Positions 1-8,290 of a stretch of 64,000 nt of DNA are shown here, one piece after another (the stretch's first letter is position 1; the number at the start of each line of letters is the position of its first letter). The stretch spans positions 310,001 through 374,000 of the forward strand of contig NZ_JAAQRC020000001.1 of NCBI RefSeq assembly GCF_019216885.1. Reading direction: 5' to 3'. Source of the stretch: Methylobacterium sp. SyP6R. GTDB taxonomy: Bacteria; Pseudomonadota; Alphaproteobacteria; Rhizobiales; Beijerinckiaceae. The notes beneath the pieces are model-generated. The model was given only the letters and a program-made list of their open reading frames with translations, searched no databases and was not told where the DNA came from. Position numbers and translations under genes: made by a program.

Positions 1-177
1 ACGGCGGCGGCGCGGGCGGCGGAAACGGGAGCCGCCGCCACCGCCCGGATGACACGGGCCGGCACCGGCCGGTCGAGCTACCTCGCCGCCGCCGACCTCG
101 ACGGGGTGGAGGATCCGGGTGCGGTCGCGGTGGCCCGTGCCTTCAAGGCCCTGGCCTCCGCGGCTGCGGGGCGTTGA
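1..177 (+). CDS. dihydroxyacetone kinase, C-terminal end (DhaL/DAK2 domain), partial
   Basis: The open frame enters from the left edge and stops at 175-177. Its 58 residues contain GAAATARMTRAGTGRSSYL followed by a DPGA motif and an Ala-rich helix. This is the closing part of the DhaL (DAK2) nucleotide-binding domain: alpha-helical barrel, GRASYL-type loop, then DPGA. The family phosphorylates dihydroxyacetone, or transfers phosphate from a PTS partner when DhaL is a separate protein. The rest of the gene lies outside the window, so a single-chain ATP-dependent kinase cannot be told from a separate DhaL subunit. Confidence 0.75.
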   Translation, partial: TAAARAAETGAAATARMTRAGTGRSSYLAAADLDGVEDPGAVAVARAFKALASAAAGR

Positions 178-267
178 GCTACGCCGACGGTCGGTGCGAG
201 GGCCCGGGCGATGGGCCCCGGCCGATCGTTCCCTGCATCGCAGCGCGGGCCTGAGCAATGACGTGTG

Positions 268-330
268 ATACGGTTTCCGGATTGATCGCTTCGCGATGTG
301 GAAACCGGCTTCGCTCAGGCGAGGCGCCAA
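268..330 (+). repeat. dispersed repeat R3, left part only
   Basis: The stretch begins ATACGGTTTCCGGATTGATC and continues with TCGCGATG, GGAAACCGGCTTCGCTCAGG. The same sequence is found at 22280-22381 and 63411-63514. This copy loses similarity after about 60 bp, so it is a truncated member. Confidence 0.75.
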
Positions 331-432
331 GATCCCCGCTCTCGTATCGCGGTACGCGACACAGCAGGTCGCGTGGTGCGGGAGCGACGGCCGTGCGCAA
401 GAACCCTCCCCCCTCTGCGGTCTAGCGGATTT

Positions 433-572
433 ATACCAACGGTCGTTGAAAACGACCTCTGGTTCCGATCTCGAATTTTCGCCAAGCCCGAGGTCCCGGA
501 CTTCTGGGTTTGGTGTCGGAAATTCGAGTTGGGTCAACGGCCCCGTCGATCTCGGGCTTGCCCGAGATCGAC
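433..572 (+). repeat. dispersed repeat R1, truncated copy
   Basis: It starts ATACCAACGGTCGTTG, continues through CTCGAATTTTCGCCAAGC and reaches CCCGTCGATCTCGGGC. It matches the element at 48658-48846 and, more loosely, that at 43944-44068. The right end (GTCAGCATCTTGG...GGTAT) is missing here. Confidence 0.8.
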
Positions 573-804
573 GGGGGAGGAGAGGCGCGCAATTTTCGCA
601 AGGGGACGGCGCTCAGACCGAGATGTGCGAATCCGCTCGCCTCTGCGGGGGAGGGTGCCCGGCTGCGAGTGCGAAGCACGCGTGGGCCGGGCCGGAGAGG
701 GGCAGCGCGACGCTCATCCAGCGAGCGCCCTTCATCATGGTCGCCTCCGGAAGCGGCGTCCCCTCTCCCGGCCTGCTCCGCAGGCCACCCTCCCCCGCAG
801 AGGG

Positions 805-1069
805 CAGGGCTGTCCGGGGAAAGACGAGGCGCTGGAAATCCCCTCTCCCCGCGGGCGGGGAGAGGCTTTCGTCCCCCTTGTCGGGGACGAAAGGAGCGGA
901 GGCGAAAGCCGGAGCGAGGGTGAGGGGGGGGCCGGAGAAGCCTCACTCGTCGAGACCCCCTCACCCTCGCCCTTCGGGCTTGCCGTGCCCCCTGAACGGC
1001 GGCACGGCCCTCTCCCCGCCCGCGGGGAGAGGGGAAGATCAGCGCCTCGTCTTTCCCCGGACAGCCCTG
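805..1069. repeat. large inverted repeat, arms about 60 bp
   Basis: Positions 805-834 and 1040-1069 are exact reverse complements over 30 bp. The symmetry continues inward through CCTCTCCCCGCGGGCGGGG on both sides (about 840-864 and 1011-1036). About 145 bp of GC-rich spacer separates the arms. This could form a cruciform or a long hairpin in RNA. Related CCTCTCCC-rich segments recur at 56100-56340. Confidence 0.8.
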
Positions 1070-1233
1070 GCGCAGAGGGGAGGGTTCAGACGCGCTTCCC
1101 GTCGTTCCCGCACCCGCACAGCTTCCTACGGCGCATTGTGCCCCCTATGGAGGAGACGATCTGAGCGCCTGATCTTTCGGAGGAGGCTCCAGAGCGCCCT
1201 GCCGCCCGGCGGAACGGCGAGACGATCCTTGCC

Positions 1234-1800
1234 TCAGGCGCCGCGACGGCCGCGGCGCGGCTTGCCCTCGCCCGGAGGAGAAGCCTCGGGCGCAGCGGCC
1301 GGTTCGGCCGGCGTCTCGGGGGCAAAGGACTCGGGTGCAAAGGGCTCGACCGCCTCGGTCCCCTCTTCCTCCTCGCTCCGTACGGGGCGGCGGCGCTGCT
1401 GGCCGAGGCCGAGCGAGCGGGCCAGCTCGGAGCGCTGCTCGGAGTAGCTCGCCGAGGTCATCGGATAGTCGTGCGGCAGGCCCCATTTCTGGCGATAGGC
1501 TTCGGGTGTCAGGCCGCGCAAGGTCAGGTGGCGCCGCAGCGTCTTGTACGACTTGCCGTCCTCGAAGCTGATCAGGAAGTCGTTGGTGATCGAGCGGCGG
1601 ATTTCCCCGGGGGTCGCCTTGGGGTGGACCGGCTCGGGAGGAGCTTTGGTCCCCTTGGCCATCTCGCTCAGGGCGCCATAGACGTCCGAGATCAGCTTCG
1701 GCAACTCGGCGCTCTGCAAATGGTTGCTGCTGACATAGGCAGAGATGATATCGGCCGTCAACGTGACGATCTGTTCGTGAGTGTTGGCTGTCTCTTCCAT
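1234..1800 (-). CDS. Ros/MucR-family transcriptional regulator with degenerate zinc finger
   Basis: This 188-residue protein has the MucR layout: an N-terminal helical oligomerisation region (residues 1-50), then GEIRRSITNDFLISFEDG, KTLRRHLTLRGLTPEAYR, QKWGLPHDYPM and a Lys/Arg-rich tail. The family represses or silences genes and binds AT-rich promoters. In Ros-type fingers the ligands are Cys, Cys/Asp, His, His. Here the first Cys position is Ser, the second is Asp, RRHL keeps one His and the last His is lost (LRG). A Pro/Glu/Ala-rich tail follows residue 135. It is transcribed away from the P450 operon, with an AT-rich divergent gap between them, so it may act on that gap. This is inferred from position only. 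Confidence 0.9.
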   Translation of the reverse strand: MEETANTHEQIVTLTADIISAYVSSNHLQSAELPKLISDVYGALSEMAKGTKAPPEPVHPKATPGEIRRSITNDFLISFEDGKSYKTLRRHLTLRGLTPEAYRQKWGLPHDYPMTSASYSEQRSELARSLGLGQQRRRPVRSEEEEGTEAVEPFAPESFAPETPAEPAAAPEASPPGEGKPRRGRRGA

Positions 1801-2041
1801 CCCGGAACGCCCTGAGAATCACTGAAAATCGGCTTCCTATCCTTAAGTTCGCAGTCCCCGAAAAGGCAAGGATTATCTGTTGATAAAAATCACAAAACCC
1901 CAGCAAGAGATCGATCGACCTAACAAGCGCGTGCGGGTTCGATCGCCATGCTGCCCGATTGGGCGAGGCCGCGGCCGGAACCCGGTCCTGCCGCTGCGGT
2001 TCTCCCGCCGGATACCGGGGAATCGTGCGGGAGAGGCCTGG
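1801..2041. promoter_or_regulatory. divergent intergenic region between mucR-like gene and P450 operon
   Basis: The 240 bp between the two divergent genes contains an AT-rich core around 1865-1905 (GTTGATAAAAATCACAAAAC) that contrasts with the GC-rich surroundings. It is the likely site of both promoters and a plausible MucR target. No clear -35/-10 pair could be assigned. Confidence 0.4.
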
Positions 2042-2257
2042 ATGCGCGTCGTCGTCGACCTGAATCGCTGCCAGGCCTATGCCCAGTGCTGCTACGCGGC
2101 GCCGGACCGCTTCGTGCTGCGGGGCGACGAGATCCTGGTCTACGATCCGGCCCCGCCCGCCTCGGACCGCGCGGCGGTCGACCGGGCGGTGCAGGCCTGC
2201 CCGGTCCGCGCCATCCGGGTCGAGCACGATCGCGCTCCGGCGGAGCGCGCGGCGTGA
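2042..2257 (+). CDS. 3Fe-4S-type ferredoxin of a P450 system
   Basis: This 71-residue protein begins MRVVVDLNRCQAYAQCCYAA. It carries Cys10, Cys16/17 and a CP pair at 52-53, the spacing of the short single-cluster ferredoxins that serve bacterial P450s. The residue at the fourth-ligand position of the first motif is not Cys, which favours a 3Fe-4S cluster. It would carry electrons from the FAD reductase encoded next to the P450 downstream. The ATG at 2042 was chosen because it begins the ferredoxin fold. Its stop overlaps the GTG start of the reductase by 4 bp (2254-2257), which suggests translational coupling. Confidence 0.9.
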   Translation: MRVVVDLNRCQAYAQCCYAAPDRFVLRGDEILVYDPAPPASDRAAVDRAVQACPVRAIRVEHDRAPAERAA

Positions 2258-3558
2258 GGGACGGGACGATCGTGATCGCCGGCGCCTCGCTCGCGGGTCT
2301 GCGCGGCGCGGAAGCCCTGCGGGCGCACGGATTTGCCGGCCGCCTGATCCTCGTCGGCGACGAGCCCCACCTCCCTTACGACCGCCCTCCCCTGTCGAAG
2401 CACGTCCTCACCGGCGAGATCGCGCCCGGCGCCACCACCTTGCCGGGTGTCGGCACCGTGGAGGCCGAGTGGCGCCTCGGCGCGAAGGCGCGCGGCCTCG
2501 ACCGGGCCGGCCGGGCGCTCCTGCTGGCGAATGGCGAGCGCCTCGCCTTCGACCGTCTGCTGATCGCCACCGGAGCCCGCGCCCGGCCCTGGCCGAAGCC
2601 CGAGGAGGCGCGATTGTCCGGCATCCACACCCTCAGGAGCCGGGACGATGCGGCGTCCCTGGCGGCGGGGCTCGCGGCCCGGCCGAAGCGGGTGCTGATT
2701 CTCGGCGCCGGCTTCATCGGCTGCGAGGTCGCCTCCAGCATCCGCGCCCTCGGGCTGCCGGTCACGGTGGTCGATCCGGCGCCCGCGCCCCTCGCCCAGG
2801 CGCTCGGCCGCGTCATCGGCGGCTTCATCGCCGGGCGGATGGAGGCGGCGGGGGTCGATCTGCGCCTCGGCGTGCAGGTGACGCATCTCGAGGGCGACGG
2901 CCAAGGAGAATGTGTGATGCGGCGCGCCCGGCTCGACGATGGCGGGACGATCGAGGCCGATTGCGTCGTGGTGGCGTTGGGCGCCGTGCGCAACACCGAC
3001 TGGCTCGCCGGGTCCGGCCTCCGGGCCGACGAGGGCGGGCTGTCCTGCGATTCCGCCTGCCGCGCCCTCGACGAGGCGGGGCGGCCGGTCCCGGACATCT
3101 TCGCCGCCGGCGACGTGGCGCGCGTACCCTACCCGCTCTACGGCGGCCGCCCGGTCGCCCTGGAGCATTGGGGCAACGCCGTCGCGCAGGCCGCGCACGC
3201 CGCCCGGGCGATGCTGGACGGGCCGGAGGCGGCCGGCGCCTATGCCGAGCTGCCGGCCTTCTGGTCGAGCCAGTTCGGGCTCAACATCAAGTCGCTGGGC
3301 CTCACCGAGGGGGCCGACGCGGTGGCGATCGTGCAGGGCAGCCCGCGGACCGGCCGGTTCCTGGCGGTCTACGGCCGGGCCGGGCGGACGATCGCCGCGG
3401 TCTCGGTCGATGCCGGGCGCTGGCTCCCCGCCTATGAGGGCCCGATCCGGGACGGCGCGCCCTTCCCGCCGATCACCGGCGGCGCCGACCAGCCGGACCC
3501 GGATCCGGTATCGCCGGGCCTGCCGGCGCCCGCGACCGCTCGAGGCGATCAATCATGA
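2254..3558 (+). CDS. FAD-dependent ferredoxin reductase (NAD(P)H) of the P450 operon
   Basis: This 434-residue flavoprotein has two Rossmann motifs. IVIAGASLAGLRGAEALR near the N-terminus binds FAD and VLILGAGFIGCEVASSIRALG near residue 150 binds NAD(P)H. YDRPPLSKHVLTGE and the FAAGDVAR motif near residue 287 are typical of putidaredoxin-reductase-like enzymes. It passes electrons from NAD(P)H to the ferredoxin upstream. The start is GTG at 2254, overlapping the ferredoxin stop, and the stop overlaps the P450 ATG (ATGA at 3555-3558). The C-terminal 25 residues are Pro-rich and probably flexible. Confidence 0.92.
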   Translation: MRDGTIVIAGASLAGLRGAEALRAHGFAGRLILVGDEPHLPYDRPPLSKHVLTGEIAPGATTLPGVGTVEAEWRLGAKARGLDRAGRALLLANGERLAFDRLLIATGARARPWPKPEEARLSGIHTLRSRDDAASLAAGLAARPKRVLILGAGFIGCEVASSIRALGLPVTVVDPAPAPLAQALGRVIGGFIAGRMEAAGVDLRLGVQVTHLEGDGQGECVMRRARLDDGGTIEADCVVVALGAVRNTDWLAGSGLRADEGGLSCDSACRALDEAGRPVPDIFAAGDVARVPYPLYGGRPVALEHWGNAVAQAAHAARAMLDGPEAAGAYAELPAFWSSQFGLNIKSLGLTEGADAVAIVQGSPRTGRFLAVYGRAGRTIAAVSVDAGRWLPAYEGPIRDGAPFPPITGGADQPDPDPVSPGLPAPATARGDQS

Positions 3559-4805
3559 CCGAGACCCCCGACGGTACCCTGTTCGCGCAGGTCCGCGATC
3601 CCGCCCACCGCGCCGATCCCTATCCGCTCTATGCCCGCCTGCGCGCCCATCCGGTGGCGCGCCAGGACGACGGGACATTCGTGGCGAGCGGCTACGAGGC
3701 GATCCGCGCCCTCCTCGCCGATCCGCGGGTCAGCTCGGAGGACCTGCCGCCGGCCGAGCATCCGGCCACCGGCAACCCGGTCAAGGACTGGATCGTCAAC
3801 CCGCTGAAGGACTGGATCACCGACCGCCACCGCCCCTTCATCTTCCGCGATCCCCCCGACCACGGCCTGTTGCGCCGCCAGGTGATGGCGCAGTTCACGG
3901 TGGCGCGGGTGCGGGGCATGAAGCGGCGCACGGAAAGCTTGGTGGCGCAGTGCCTGGACGCTTGTGCCGGTTCCCGCCGCTTCGACCTCGTCGACGACCT
4001 CGCCTATCCGCTGCCCGTCACGGTGATCTGCGAGCTCCTCGGCGTGCCGCGCGAGGACGAGCCGCGCTTCCACGCCTGGGCGACGCAGCTCGCCACGGCG
4101 CTCGAGCCCGAGAGCCGCAACGACCCCGACCTGCGCGCCCGCAACACCGAGACCTTCGACGCGATCGCCGACTACATGCGCGACCTGGTCCGCGAGAAGC
4201 GCCGGGCGCCGGCCGACGACATGCTCTCCGGGCTCGCCACCGCCAAGGACCCGCAGGCCGGGCGGATGAGCGATCCCGACCTGATCGCCACCGCGATCCT
4301 GCTCTTGATCGCCGGCCACGAGACCACCGTGAACCTGATCACCAACGGGATGCTGACGCTGCTGCGCCATCCCGACGAACTGGCGCGCCTGCGCGCCGAC
4401 CCGGAGCGGGCGCCGCGGGTGATCGAGGAACTCTTGCGCTACGAGCCGCCGGTGCATTTCCGCACCCGGATCGCGCGGGCGCCGATCCCGATCGCCGGCA
4501 CGGTGATCCCTTCGGGCGCGCCGCTGGTGCTGCTGTTTGCCGCCGGCAACCGCGATCCGGCCCGCTTCCCCGATCCCGATCGTTTCGATCCGGACCGGAC
4601 CGACAACCAGCATTTCGGCTTCGGCGGCGCCCTGCATTACTGTGTCGGCGCGCCGCTCGCCCGGATCGAGGCCGAGGCCGCTCTGACGGCGCTGACCGCC
4701 CGGCTCAGCGGGCCGCGCCTCGCCGAGGACCCGCCGCCCTACCGGCCCGGCGCGTCCTTGCGCGGTCCGAAGCGCCTCCTGCTCGATATCGATGGAATCG
4801 GCTGA
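3555..4805 (+). CDS. cytochrome P450
   Basis: This 416-residue soluble bacterial P450 has the I-helix oxygen-activation motif LLIAGHETTVNLI, an ExxR-type helix (EELLRYEPPVHFRTR) and the heme-binding loop HFGFGGALHYCVGAPLAR with Cys363 as thiolate ligand. It hydroxylates or demethylates an unknown small substrate, using electrons from the two proteins encoded directly upstream with 4-bp overlaps. A class I three-component system is therefore complete in one operon. Substrate cannot be read from the sequence. Nearby aromatic-acid genes make an aromatic substrate possible but unproven. Confidence 0.95.
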   Translation: MTETPDGTLFAQVRDPAHRADPYPLYARLRAHPVARQDDGTFVASGYEAIRALLADPRVSSEDLPPAEHPATGNPVKDWIVNPLKDWITDRHRPFIFRDPPDHGLLRRQVMAQFTVARVRGMKRRTESLVAQCLDACAGSRRFDLVDDLAYPLPVTVICELLGVPREDEPRFHAWATQLATALEPESRNDPDLRARNTETFDAIADYMRDLVREKRRAPADDMLSGLATAKDPQAGRMSDPDLIATAILLLIAGHETTVNLITNGMLTLLRHPDELARLRADPERAPRVIEELLRYEPPVHFRTRIARAPIPIAGTVIPSGAPLVLLFAAGNRDPARFPDPDRFDPDRTDNQHFGFGGALHYCVGAPLARIEAEAALTALTARLSGPRLAEDPPPYRPGASLRGPKRLLLDIDGIG

Positions 4806-4869
4806 AGGCACCGTTACGGCACCCGCGCGTTGCCTGCCGACGATGCAGCGACGATGCTGAGGGCGGGCC

Positions 4870-6429
4870 ATGGCTGAGACACAGGACAAGCAGGACAAAC
4901 CGGATTTCGCGCGCGGAATCCCGTCGGGCGACCTGCCCGAGGGGGCGATGGTCGAGGGGACCCTCGGCGAGGACAAGGTGCTGCTCCTGCGCCGCGACGG
5001 CGTGGTGACGGCGATCGGCGCCCGCTGCACCCATCTCGGGGCTCCGCTCGCCAAGGGCATCGTGGCGGAGGGCGAGATCCGCTGTCCCTGGCACCATGCC
5101 CGCTTCAGCCTGGAGACCGGCGAGGCGGTCGGCGCCCCGGCCTTCGATCCGCTGCCCTGCTACCGCGCCGAGGAGCGCGACGGCCGCATCACCGTGACCG
5201 GACGGCGCGAGGCCGCGGCCAAATCCCCCGGCAAGGGGGTACAGGTCCCCGGCAAGGTCGTCATCGTCGGCGGCGGGGCCGGGGGACATGCCTGCGCCGA
5301 GTGGCTGGCCCGGGCCGGCCACGGCGCCGCCGTCACCCTGGTGAGCGACGATCCCGATCCGCCCTACGACCGCACCTTCTGCTCGAAGCAATATCTCTCC
5401 GGCAAGGCGCCGCGCGGGAAGACGCGGCTTGCCGCGGAAGGCTTCTACGGCGGCGACGGCCCCCGCTACCTGAGCGACCGGGTGGTCTCCATCGATCTCG
5501 GGGCCGAGGAGATCGTGACCGCGGGCGGCGAGCGCCTGGCTTACGACGCCCTGGTGATCGCCACGGGCGCCGCGCCGCTTCGGCCGGACGTGCCGGGCTT
5601 CGAGCGTCCGAACGTGCACACCCTACGCAGCCTTGAGGACGCCGACGCCCTGATCGCGGCGGCCGAGAAGGCCCGCTCGGTCGCGGTGGTGGGCGCGAGC
5701 TTCATCGGCCTCGAAGTCGCCGCCGCGATGATCGCTCGCGACAAGGCGGTGACGGTGGTGGCGCCCGAGGCGATACCGCTCGCCACCATCCTCGGCGAGG
5801 CGGTCGGCCGCTTCGTCCAGGGCCTGCATGCGGACAAGGGCGTCATCTTCCGCCTCGGCCGCAAGGTGACGGGCTTCGACGGGACGGCGCTCGCCCTCGA
5901 CGACGGCAGCCGGATCGAGGCCGACCTCGTGGTGCTCGGCACCGGCGTGGCGCCGCGCACCGACCTCGCCGAGGCCGCCGGCCTGACGCTGGCGGGCAAG
6001 GACGAGGGCGGCGGCATCGCGGTCGATCGTCGTCTCGCCACCTCGGCGCCCGGAATCTACGCCATCGGCGACGTCGCCGCCTATCCGGATCCGAGGAGCG
6101 GGCGGCGCCTGCGGGTCGAGCACTGGGTCCATGCCCAGCGCCAGGGCCAGCACGTCGCCCGCGCGCTCCTGGTAGGGGCGGCTTCGGGCGAGACGGCGCC
6201 GTTTGCCGAGACGCCGTTCTTCTGGAGCGGCCATTACGGCACCAGCCTGCGCTATGTCGGCCATGCCGGCTCGGCGGAGGATGTCCGGGTTGAGGGCGAT
6301 GTCGGCAAGGGCGATTTCGCCGTGACCTACCGTGAGGAGGGCCGCGACGCCGCGCTCGCCACCTGCAAGCGGGACAGGCAGTCGCTGGAGGTCGAGGCCG
6401 CGTGGGACCGGGAGGGCGCCGCGGGCTGA
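4870..6429 (+). CDS. Rieske / FAD-dependent pyridine nucleotide oxidoreductase fusion (AIF-like)
   Basis: This 519-residue fusion has an N-terminal Rieske domain with CTHLGAP (about residue 56) and CPWHHARF (about residue 74), giving the two Cys and two His that bind a 2Fe-2S cluster. An FAD domain follows (VVIVGGGAGGHACAEWLARAG from about residue 128), then an NAD(P)H domain (VAVVGASFIGLEVAAAMIA) and a YAIGDVAAYP FAD motif. This matches the apoptosis-inducing-factor-like reductase family. It follows the P450 on the same strand after 64 bp, so it probably shares the operon. It may be a second electron donor or an independent reductase. Confidence 0.92.
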   Translation: MAETQDKQDKPDFARGIPSGDLPEGAMVEGTLGEDKVLLLRRDGVVTAIGARCTHLGAPLAKGIVAEGEIRCPWHHARFSLETGEAVGAPAFDPLPCYRAEERDGRITVTGRREAAAKSPGKGVQVPGKVVIVGGGAGGHACAEWLARAGHGAAVTLVSDDPDPPYDRTFCSKQYLSGKAPRGKTRLAAEGFYGGDGPRYLSDRVVSIDLGAEEIVTAGGERLAYDALVIATGAAPLRPDVPGFERPNVHTLRSLEDADALIAAAEKARSVAVVGASFIGLEVAAAMIARDKAVTVVAPEAIPLATILGEAVGRFVQGLHADKGVIFRLGRKVTGFDGTALALDDGSRIEADLVVLGTGVAPRTDLAEAAGLTLAGKDEGGGIAVDRRLATSAPGIYAIGDVAAYPDPRSGRRLRVEHWVHAQRQGQHVARALLVGAASGETAPFAETPFFWSGHYGTSLRYVGHAGSAEDVRVEGDVGKGDFAVTYREEGRDAALATCKRDRQSLEVEAAWDREGAAG

Positions 6430-6527
6430 TCCCGGAACCCCGGGCGCGGCCTCCCGGCTTGCGCCCGGGCCCGATCGCGGGCAGGTGGCGGATCTGGTTC
6501 CACGGTCGACCGAGAGCCCGTCCAGCG

Positions 6528-7001
6528 TTGCCGAGCGATGATTCCCCGGGCCTCGCCCGCCTCGAAGGCCTGATCGGCTACACCCTGCGGCGGGCGCAGG
6601 TCGCGGTCTCGCGCAGCTTCGTCGAGCTGTTCGCCGATCTCGACGTGCGCCAGAGCCAGCTCGGCGTGCTCACGGTGATCGAGGGCAGCCCTGGCCTGCG
6701 GCCGAGCCAGGTCGGCGCGGCGATCGGCATCAAGCGGGCGAATATCGGCCCGCTCCTCGACGAGCTGGAAGCCCGCTCCCTGGTGCGCCGCGAGCCCGAC
6801 CCGACCGATCGCCGCTCGCAATCCCTCTTCCTCACGGAGGCCGGCGAGGCCCTGATGGCCGAGCTGCACCGCCGCGAGGCCGCCCACGAGGAGCGCATCG
6901 CCGCCTTCCTGAACCCGCAGGAACGGAGCGCGCTCCTCGACCTGCTGCGCCGGCTGGAGCAGGGGGCGGGGGATGAAGCGGGACCGGATGACGTGGAGTG
7001 A
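6528..7001 (+). CDS. MarR-family transcriptional regulator
   Basis: The protein has the MarR winged-helix layout: LEGLIGYTLRRAQVAVSRSF dimer helix, LRPSQVGAAIGIKRANIGPL recognition helix, and RREPDPTDRRSQSLFLTEAG wing. MarR proteins usually bind small aromatic or phenolic ligands and repress a neighbouring operon. The start is uncertain. TTG at 6528 gives a normal 157-residue protein. An ATG at 6402 would add a low-complexity Arg/Pro-rich extension overlapping the upstream gene. Its position at the end of the P450 operon suggests it controls that operon. Confidence 0.85.
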   Translation: MPSDDSPGLARLEGLIGYTLRRAQVAVSRSFVELFADLDVRQSQLGVLTVIEGSPGLRPSQVGAAIGIKRANIGPLLDELEARSLVRREPDPTDRRSQSLFLTEAGEALMAELHRREAAHEERIAAFLNPQERSALLDLLRRLEQGAGDEAGPDDVE

Positions 7002-7391
7002 GGTCGCTCGCGGAACTCCGGCTACGTCGTGCGTCCTGAGGACTGCGGCCACTCCGTCCTGCCGACCGGGCTTGCCATCGCCGCCTGCCAGCGCCCGGCA
7101 TGTACGGAAGCCATCAAGGCCGGGCCGCGTCGATGCAGGCTTCGGTCACCTAATCCTCCGTCTGTTTAGCGATGCACGCGATCGTCGGGTGCTCGGAAGA
7201 AGTGCTTTGTCTCACAGACTCTATTCTTTTCGCGAGTTTCTGGGAAAATCGTTGAAGAAATTTTTTCTATTTTTATCTGGAAGTGTTCGGTCGAGTCGAC
7301 CGAGCCGACATAACTCTCGACGATCCGCCGACCGTACCTTATACCTGCGGCGTCATATGGCCTTTCACCTCATAGCCTTGCGTGATGCCTC
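7002..7391. other. AT-rich gene-free stretch upstream of the 2OG oxygenase
   Basis: These 390 bp shift from GC-rich to AT-rich composition near 7140. They include T-rich runs at 7260-7280 next to an imperfect palindrome at 7288-7302 (CGGTCGAGTCGACCG). No gene is visible. It probably carries the promoter of the oxygenase gene. Confidence 0.5.
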
Positions 7392-8174
7392 ATGCTGAAT
7401 TCTGAGACCGTCAAGCCGGAAGTCGCAGCTTCCATTCCCGGAACCGAGATGAGCATCTTCGCGCCAGATGGCATCGCCCGTCTTGAGCAGATCGATAATT
7501 ATCGTTCGGTGTCCCCGTTCCCACATCTCGTGATCGACAATATTTTTAATAACGACATGCTGCGCATGATTTTGCAGGAGTGGCCTTCGTCGGGGAATGA
7601 CTCCGAGCTTCACGACGACGGCACTTATGTGAAGAAAAAATTTGGAACAACCTGGAAAACCAAGTTCGGTCCTTTCACTCAGAAGTTTTTTGCGGAGATG
7701 GCGGGCCCATCTTTCTTAAAGACATTGGAGAAAGTTACTGGCATGTGGGGCTTGATGCCCGATCCATACATGTTCGGAGGGGGGTTGCACGCCACGGCGA
7801 CTGGTGGAAAACTTGCAATCCATGCCGATTTTAACAAGCATCCGTTTTTCAAAGTCGATCGGCGTCTGAATCTCCTCGTCTACCTCAACGAAGGCTGGAC
7901 GGATGAAAATGGCGGTTGGCTGGAGTTGTGGGATCGAGAGATGAAGGGCTGCATCCAGCGCGTTCTTCCTGTCTTCAACAGGATGGTAATTTTTTCGACC
8001 ACCAGCGATTCCTACCATGGTCAGCCTGAGCCGATAGCGGGTCCGCCCGACTTGTGGCGGAAATCGGTCGCACTTTATTATTACTCCAACGGTCGCGCCG
8101 ACGAAGGGTTTCCCCCGGATGACACCGGAGCGCATTCGACGTTATGGCAGTCCCGACCCGAAAAAGGCTATTGA
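7392..8174 (+). CDS. 2-oxoglutarate/Fe(II)-dependent oxygenase, prolyl-4-hydroxylase-like
   Basis: This 260-residue protein has the double-stranded beta-helix signature of 2OG-Fe(II) oxygenases. HADFNKHPFF supplies the HxD pair, SYHGQPE the distal His, and RKSVALYYYS the Arg/Ser that grips 2-oxoglutarate. FPHLVIDNIF near the N-terminus and YLNEGWTDENGGWLELWD in the core fit the 2OG-FeII_Oxy_3 group that hydroxylates proteins, sugars or small molecules. Codon use is clearly more AT-rich than the neighbours (AAA, TTT, GAA are common), and both flanks are AT-rich too. Recent acquisition is likely. The substrate is unknown. Confidence 0.85.
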   Translation: MLNSETVKPEVAASIPGTEMSIFAPDGIARLEQIDNYRSVSPFPHLVIDNIFNNDMLRMILQEWPSSGNDSELHDDGTYVKKKFGTTWKTKFGPFTQKFFAEMAGPSFLKTLEKVTGMWGLMPDPYMFGGGLHATATGGKLAIHADFNKHPFFKVDRRLNLLVYLNEGWTDENGGWLELWDREMKGCIQRVLPVFNRMVIFSTTSDSYHGQPEPIAGPPDLWRKSVALYYYSNGRADEGFPPDDTGAHSTLWQSRPEKGY

Positions 8175-8253
8175 GAAAACAATAGAGATATTATTTTGCG
8201 GGAGCGTGTTTCGTTGCATTATCAATAATAGTACAAGAACTAAGTCTCAAAAC

Positions 8254-8290
8254 GATCAGCATTCGGTCGCGCTGCGACCGGATGCTGATC
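8254..8290 (-). terminator. 17-bp stem-loop terminator
   Basis: GATCAGCATTCGGTCGC (8254-8270) pairs with GCGACCGGATGCTGATC (8274-8290) with one G-T pair and a 3-nt loop. On the minus strand the stem is followed by GTTTTGAG, as expected for an intrinsic terminator of the minus-strand operon ending at 8430. It may also stop read-through from the plus-strand oxygenase gene. Confidence 0.75.

Larger units (their letters stand above)
178..1233. other. repeat-rich gene-free stretch
   Basis: This 1.06 kb has no convincing gene. Frames that stay open here lack family signatures and run through repeats. It holds a truncated copy of repeat R3 (268-330), a truncated copy of repeat R1 (433-572), GC-rich repeat R5 material (about 645-800) and a large inverted repeat (805-1069). 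All are treated separately. Confidence 0.7.

Noticed and set aside
296..1447. Long plus-strand frame of about 380 codons
   Set aside because: It runs through repeats R1 and R5 and into the mucR-like gene on the other strand, with no family motif. It is open only because of high GC.
1930..1960. GGGTTCGATCGCC resembling a tRNA T-arm
   Set aside because: No acceptor or anticodon stems could be paired around it.
2939..5008. A frame of nearly 700 codons across three real genes
   Set aside because: It is a shadow in another frame of the reductase, P450 and Rieske genes, Arg/Pro-rich and without domains.
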